Positions 60,079 to 64,000 of a DNA stretch of 64,000 nucleotides are shown piece after piece. The notes under the pieces were generated by a model. The model was not told where the DNA came from, ran no database searches, and saw only the letters and a list, made by a program, of their open reading frames with translations. This stretch comes from Pseudomonas sp. Irchel s3h14 (GTDB lineage: Bacteria; Pseudomonadota; Gammaproteobacteria; Pseudomonadales; Pseudomonadaceae), in assembly GCF_900187425.1 (NCBI RefSeq), contig NZ_FYDJ01000016.1, forward strand, positions 46,285-110,284, in the 5' to 3' direction. The first letter of the stretch is position 1. Each line of letters opens with the position of its first letter. Both the position numbers and the translations under genes were made by a program.

Positions 60079-61094
60079 TCCGTGAGTTCTCCCTGATACC
60101 TCGCCCGATACCGTCCCGGACTTTCTCCCGTCCACTTCTTGAACGCCCGATGGAACGCACTCGGCTCCTGAAAGCCAAGCTGCTCGGCAATGTCACTGAT
60201 GCTCGCTCGGCTCTGGCGCAGCTGTTCGAAGGCAACGCCACGCCGCACCTCGTCCTTGATCTCCTGATACGAACACCCTTCACGCTCCAGCTTTCGGCGG
60301 AAGGTGCTGGGGCTCAGGTGCTGTTCCAGGGCGAAGGCCTGCAAGGTCGGCCATTGGCTGTAATGGCTGTTGCGCAGGCGCTGATGGACCTGCGACGCCA
60401 GGCCATGCTGATTACGAAAACGGATCACCAGCCATTGAGGCGCAGTGCGCAAAAACACTTTCAGCGATGCCAGATCCTGAACCACCGGCAGACGCAGATA
60501 GTGGCTGGCGAATTCGATTTCGGTGCGCTCCGCGCCAAAGGTCAGATTCGGTCCCCAGAGCAAACGGTCGTCGCTGAGCGACACACGCTCATGGCGAAAG
60601 TCTGCGCGATCGATAGGAATGCGTCGGCCGCCGAGCCAGCAGAGCAGACTGATCATCAACACCAGAAACGTCTCCTCGCCTAAACGACTGACGTCGCTGT
60701 TTGGCGAGTGGTTCTGCAGGCTGATCACCGCACGTTTTCCGCGCACCGTCAGCGTGCCGCGAAAGTCGTGGAGGAATAGCGCGAAATTGGCCAGGCACTG
60801 GCGCATGGCTTTGTGCAGGTCAGGTTCCTGAATCAATGCCCGGCAGATCAGGGCGAAACCGCCCGGCGGCATGCCATGAGAGTCGAGCCCGAAGAACTCA
60901 TCGTTGAGCTCGCGGATCTGAATCAACCACAACGCGGCAAACGCACTCGCCGGTACACGTGCGGTGGGCTGCTCCAACAACGCAGGATCGATGCCCGCCT
61001 GTTCAAGCGCAGCCCTCTGACGTTGCGGATTGTTGCCCAGCCCATGGATCATTGCCTGCACGAAGTAGGCAGAAACCGAGTCCTTTTCCCGCAT
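60075..61094 (-). CDS. AraC-family regulator (OruR/ArgR-like, Arabinose_bd N-domain)
   Basis: 339 residues from ATG 61094 with GGGGAGAG upstream. Residues up to ~230 match the effector domain of OruR-type AraC proteins ('FVQAMIHGLGNNPQRQRAALEQ', 'GGFALICRALIQEPDLHKAM'). The C-terminal HTH_18 domain is complete ('SISDIAEQLGFQEPSAFHRAFKKW', 'GESPGRYRARY'). It is divergent from the 3-hydroxybutyryl-CoA dehydrogenase gene at 61260, a likely target. Confidence 0.85.
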   Translation of the reverse strand: MREKDSVSAYFVQAMIHGLGNNPQRQRAALEQAGIDPALLEQPTARVPASAFAALWLIQIRELNDEFFGLDSHGMPPGGFALICRALIQEPDLHKAMRQCLANFALFLHDFRGTLTVRGKRAVISLQNHSPNSDVSRLGEETFLVLMISLLCWLGGRRIPIDRADFRHERVSLSDDRLLWGPNLTFGAERTEIEFASHYLRLPVVQDLASLKVFLRTAPQWLVIRFRNQHGLASQVHQRLRNSHYSQWPTLQAFALEQHLSPSTFRRKLEREGCSYQEIKDEVRRGVAFEQLRQSRASISDIAEQLGFQEPSAFHRAFKKWTGESPGRYRARYQGELTE

Positions 61095-61259
61095 GTGAAC
61101 GCTTCTCTCCCCATCACCCGAATGGCAAAAAACACCAGTGCCGTTGAACAGTTTCGGCATAGGACAACCGCCCTGCCGGCTCTAGACTCGCGGCCAATAG
61201 TACGCCTTCGGCCACTACGGCGGCCAAGGTATCGCGGGATTTGATCGGAAGGACAGAAC

Positions 61260-62111
61260 ATGAATCTGCAAAACATTGGCGTGATCGGCGCAGGCACCAT
61301 GGGCAATGGCATTGCGCAAGTCTGCGCCTTGGCCGGTTTTAACGTGACCTTGCTCGACATCTCCGAGAGCGCTCTGCAAAAGGCCCTCGCAACAGTCAGT
61401 AAAAACCTCGATCGACAGGTTGCCAAGGAAACGCTGACGCAAGAGCAAAAGCTTGCCGCTCTCGACAAGATCCGCACCAGCACCGACTACAGCAACCTGC
61501 AGAACGTGCAACTGGTGATCGAAGCGGCGACCGAAAACCTCGAGCTGAAACTGCGCGTGCTGCAACAGATCGCCGCGCAGGTCAGCGACGATTGCGTGAT
61601 TGCCTCCAACACGTCTTCGCTGTCCATCACCCAACTCGCTGCCAGCGTGAGCCAGCCTGAGCGCTTCATCGGTCTGCACTTCTTCAACCCGGTGCCGGTG
61701 ATGGGCCTGATCGAGGTGATTCGCGGTTTGCAAACCAGCGACGCCACCCACGCCCTGGCGCTGGACATGGCGACCACTCTCGGCAAAACCGCGATCACCG
61801 CGGGCAACCGTCCGGGTTTCGTGGTCAACCGGATTCTGGTACCGATGATCAACGAAGCGATCCTGGTGTTTCAGGAAGGCCTGGCCAGCGCCGAAGACAT
61901 CGACGCCGGCATGCGCCTGGGCTGCAATCAGCCGATCGGGCCATTGGCGTTGGCGGACCTGATCGGCCTGGACACCGTGTTGGCGATCCTCGAAGCCTTC
62001 TACGACGGCTTCAACGATAGCAAGTACCGCCCTGCTCCACTGCTCAAGGAAATGGTCGCCGCCGGTTACCTGGGGCGCAAAACGGGGCGTGGCTTCCATG
62101 CCTATGGCTGA
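61260..62111 (+). CDS. 3-hydroxybutyryl-CoA dehydrogenase
   Basis: 283 residues of the short HbdH/PaaH family. Rossmann motif 'GVIGAGTMGNGIAQV' at 7-21, catalytic His and Glu in 'SNTSSLSI' to 'GLHFFNPVPVMGLIEVI', and the helical C-terminal domain with 'GNRPGFVVNRIL' and 'GPLALADLIGLD' are all intact. It oxidises 3-hydroxyacyl-CoA to 3-oxoacyl-CoA with NAD(P). It is divergent from an OruR-like regulator and overlaps a TetR gene downstream, in an order seen in other Pseudomonas. Confidence 0.92.
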   Translation: MNLQNIGVIGAGTMGNGIAQVCALAGFNVTLLDISESALQKALATVSKNLDRQVAKETLTQEQKLAALDKIRTSTDYSNLQNVQLVIEAATENLELKLRVLQQIAAQVSDDCVIASNTSSLSITQLAASVSQPERFIGLHFFNPVPVMGLIEVIRGLQTSDATHALALDMATTLGKTAITAGNRPGFVVNRILVPMINEAILVFQEGLASAEDIDAGMRLGCNQPIGPLALADLIGLDTVLAILEAFYDGFNDSKYRPAPLLKEMVAAGYLGRKTGRGFHAYG

Positions 62112-62700
62112 GCGTTGCTCGCGCTTTGCCGAGTACCGGGACAAGGTGCTGGAGCTGTTCGCCTGCAAAGGTTTCGGACAGGTCGGCATGCGTGAGCTCG
62201 CGACCTGCCTGGGGCTCGCTCCCGGCTCGTTGTATCACCATTACCCCAGCAAACAGCACTTGCTGCTCGACCTGATCGAAGAGTTCTACGAAGAGCTGCT
62301 GGCAACCTTGGGGCGGATCGAGCAAAAGGCGCCGGCAAAACGAGACAAACTCCATGCCCTTATCCGAGCGCATTTGAACCTGCATCAGGAGATGCCCTGG
62401 CATTTTCGCCTGGCAGAGCGTGACAGCGGCTGCCTGAATGAAGAGCAACAGGAACGGGTTCGGCAGCTGCGCGAGCAATACGAGCGCAAATTGCTGCTGA
62501 TGCTCGGAGCCCGATCCCGCTTCAGTGAACAGGGTTTGCTGGCCGCCGGACATGCAATCGCAAACTTACTCAACAGCGCACCCGGCTGGTTGGCGCAACA
62601 TTCGCTGGATGAGCGAGAGCGCGTTGAGCTGTTGGAGAGTCTGGTGAGTGGAGCCATCGAACGTTTGCTACGCCCCGCGGCTCCACGGGCAGTAGCTTGA
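62098..62700 (+). CDS. TetR-family transcriptional regulator
   Basis: 200 residues from ATG 62098 (62104 also possible), overlapping the dehydrogenase end by 14 bases. The HTH is 'FGQVGMRELATCLGLAPGSLYHHYPSKQHLLLDLI' (in parts), normal for TetR. The ligand domain is unremarkable. Co-translation with 3-hydroxybutyryl-CoA dehydrogenase suggests an acyl-CoA or fatty-acid ligand, by context only. Confidence 0.88.
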   Translation: MPMAERCSRFAEYRDKVLELFACKGFGQVGMRELATCLGLAPGSLYHHYPSKQHLLLDLIEEFYEELLATLGRIEQKAPAKRDKLHALIRAHLNLHQEMPWHFRLAERDSGCLNEEQQERVRQLREQYERKLLLMLGARSRFSEQGLLAAGHAIANLLNSAPGWLAQHSLDERERVELLESLVSGAIERLLRPAAPRAVA

Positions 62701-62878
62701 GGAACCGGGATCACTACTGAGGCGCTAGAAGCCATAAGCCACGCCGCTTCAATAGAAAAAACATCTAAACGATTCCTGCCAATCACGACATCTAACGCTT
62801 TGCTAAAGGGAGCCCAATCACTGCGGAGCCGGAGGTGAATTCAGCCTCCCTCCGCTTCTTCGTTACCGGGAGCAAAGC

Positions 62879-63292
62879 ATGAAAATCAATCCCTACCTGA
62901 TCTTCAACGGCGACTGCAAAGCCGCCTTCACCTTCTATGCCCAAAGCCTGCCAGGCCAGATCGAAGTCATGATGACCTTCGGCGAAAGCCCTGCGCGCGA
63001 GCACTTTCCGGCGGACTACCACAACCTGATCATCCACACCCGCCTGCTGGTGGGCGATCAGGCGATCATGGGCTCGGACACAACACCTGATCGCCCTACT
63101 GACGAAATGAGTGGCTGTTCGGTTTCGCTGAATGTCGACAGCATTGCGGAGGCTGAACGGGTCTTCGCTGCATTGTCGGAAGACGGCAGCGTTCAAATGC
63201 CACTGGAAGCGACGTTCTGGGCAGCACGCTTCGGCATGTTGGCTGATCGGTTTGGTGTGTCGTGGATGGTGAACTGCGAAAAGGATCAGTGA
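62879..63292 (+). CDS. VOC-family protein (PhnB/3-dmu-9_3-mt type)
   Basis: 137 residues of the vicinal-oxygen-chelate fold in the PhnB-like branch: 'INPYLIFNGDCKAAFTFYA' opening, 'LLVGDQAIMGSD', then 'GCSVSLNVDSIAEAERVFAAL' and the end 'AARFGMLADRFGVSWMVNC'. It lacks a full set of metal ligands, as is common in this group, so no reaction can be given. It is monocistronic and followed by a terminator. Confidence 0.85.
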   Translation: MKINPYLIFNGDCKAAFTFYAQSLPGQIEVMMTFGESPAREHFPADYHNLIIHTRLLVGDQAIMGSDTTPDRPTDEMSGCSVSLNVDSIAEAERVFAALSEDGSVQMPLEATFWAARFGMLADRFGVSWMVNCEKDQ

Positions 63293-63313
63293 AACTCACT
63301 TTCTCAAGGCATG

Positions 63314-63343
63314 AAAAAAGCCCAACCTGGAAAGGTTGGGCTT
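63314..63343. terminator. Rho-independent terminator
   Basis: GCCCAACCT pairs with AGGTTGGGC around GGAA; A-run on the left and TT on the right. It is stronger on the minus strand but lies 20 bases after the VOC gene on the plus strand, and probably serves that gene. Confidence 0.75.
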
Positions 63344-63419
63344 CTGGCAACTGCCGGGCCGTCTGCTACCGTCAACACGCTACCTCGTACAGCGGCGGAT
63401 TGTTCGGAGGAACCTAACT

Positions 63420-63848
63420 ATGCCTGTCCATGATGTGCCTTGGTCTACTCGTTTCAAACTGTCACTGCTGGCCGGAGGACTCACCGCCACTCTGCTCGCG
63501 CTGAGTGGGTGCGCCACCGTCGACGCCCAGACCACCGCCTATGTGGGCGTGGAGCATCCCGCACCGACGCTCGCCAGCGAGGTCGTAGTGCTGCGCACCG
63601 AGCCTCTTCGCCCTCACGTCCGATTGGGTGAGGTGGTCATCGACGCGAGCGTCGAGCCTGCTCCTCCCATCACTCAAGTAGAAGAAAAACTACGCGAAGA
63701 GTCCGCCAAGCTCGGCGGCGATGCCGTGGTGGTGGTCTACGACCATATCCAACCGGTGGGCGCCTATGTCAACGGTCCACTGTGGGCTCGCGACGTAAAA
63801 ACCATCGAAGGTCGGAAACTCAAAGGGATTGTGATCAAGTACCGGTAA
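63420..63848 (+). CDS. Small lipoprotein of unknown function
   Basis: 142 residues from ATG 63420, with GGAGG nine bases upstream. The lipobox 'LLALSGCATV' predicts lipid attachment at the Cys. The mature region is short and includes 'EKLREESAKLGGDAVVVVYD' and 'YVNGPLWARDVKTIEGRKLKG', features of small conserved YbjQ-like or BON-less periplasmic proteins, but I do not recognise a named family with confidence. It is convergent with the 5S rRNA gene. Confidence 0.75.
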   Translation: MPVHDVPWSTRFKLSLLAGGLTATLLALSGCATVDAQTTAYVGVEHPAPTLASEVVVLRTEPLRPHVRLGEVVIDASVEPAPPITQVEEKLREESAKLGGDAVVVVYDHIQPVGAYVNGPLWARDVKTIEGRKLKGIVIKYR

Positions 63849-63878
63849 TGTCCGCTCGCACTTTCCTGCGGGCAAAAC

Positions 63879-63912
63879 AAAACCCCTACCTGCATACGCA
63901 GATAGGGGTTTC
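63879..63912 (-). terminator. rRNA operon terminator
   Basis: AAACCCCTA..TGC pairs with GCAGATAGGGGTTT, just past the 5S rRNA 3' end on the minus strand, with T residues following. It also would end transcription of the lipoprotein gene from the other side. Confidence 0.8.
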
Positions 63913-63922
63913 GGAATTTAAT

Positions 63923-64000
63923 CTTGACGATGACCTACTCTCACATGGGGAAACCCCACACTACCATCGGCGATGCATCGTTTCACTGCTGAGTTCGGGA
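63923..64000 (-). rRNA. rrf: 5S ribosomal RNA, 3' part (cut by window edge)
   Basis: The minus strand reads the conserved Pseudomonas 5S 3' portion: TCCCGAACTCAGCAGTGAAA at the edge, then GATGCATCGCCGATGGTAGT, and finally GAGAGTAGGTCATCGTCAAG. The 5' ~40 bases and the rest of the rRNA operon would lie to the right, outside this window. Confidence 0.95.

Noticed and set aside
1..64000. Prophage, integrase or conjugative element
   Set aside because: No integrase, transposase, relaxase or phage structural genes were recognised other than the T6SS tail-like Hcp/VgrG, and no tRNA-linked attachment duplication was seen.

Overview
The window comes from a Pseudomonas of the fluorescens/putida type. 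The evidence is high-GC coding sequence, several families of Pseudomonas REP/BIME hairpins between genes, closest recognisable relatives that are Pseudomonas proteins (AruF/AruG, HglS, PA4872-type oxaloacetate decarboxylase, Pseudomonas-type Hcp/VgrG), and the 3' end of a 5S rRNA gene on the minus strand at the right edge. All homology statements are from memory of protein families; no search was run.

Layout. 1-8.0 kb: a plus-strand cluster for amino-acid or amine catabolism (RpiR-type regulator, cysteine hydrolase, glutamine-synthetase-like ligase, N-formylglutamate amidohydrolase-like enzyme, APC permease, an AruF/AruG-like pair, an oxaloacetate decarboxylase-like lyase). 8-16.2 kb: a DUF6124-like protein, an M20 carboxypeptidase, a MASE2-GGDEF diguanylate cyclase, a decayed Baeyer-Villiger monooxygenase whose start codon was hit by a small TIR/TSD element, an alpha/beta hydrolase, HglS and a DJ-1/PfpI protein. 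16.2-30.9 kb: an orphan type VI secretion island: a sigma54-type promoter with three upstream palindromes, hcp, vgrG, a DUF4123 adaptor, a large VasX-like membrane effector, three tandem two-TM putative immunity paralogues, then AT-rich small genes (one SMI1/KNR4-like, two related small acidic genes, one of them frameshifted) separated by GGGGACAGATTTATTT hairpins. 31-39 kb: VanW, a periplasmic protein, an AttEFGH-like ABC exporter with a lipocalin-like lipoprotein, a HigBA-type toxin-antitoxin pair and a methyltransferase. 39-50 kb: LysR plus esterase, an MscS channel with a cyclic-nucleotide-like domain, a five-gene LysR/DoxX/ABM/amidohydrolase/YcaC group, LysR/MBL/AraC genes and a chloroperoxidase-type hydrolase. 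50-64 kb: two related winged-helix/NB-ATPase regulators facing each other (one truncated), GlxA-type regulator, pirin, alpha/beta hydrolase, ABC exporter, OruR-like AraC, 3-hydroxybutyryl-CoA dehydrogenase, TetR, VOC protein, lipoprotein and 5S rRNA.

The most distinctive part is the T6SS island: its effector region, multiplied immunity genes and patchwork of small AT-rich genes point to repeated exchange. A second theme is gene decay: a monooxygenase with three separate lesions, a WrbA-like remnant, a LysR C-terminal remnant, a frameshifted small gene and a regulator lacking its C-terminal half.
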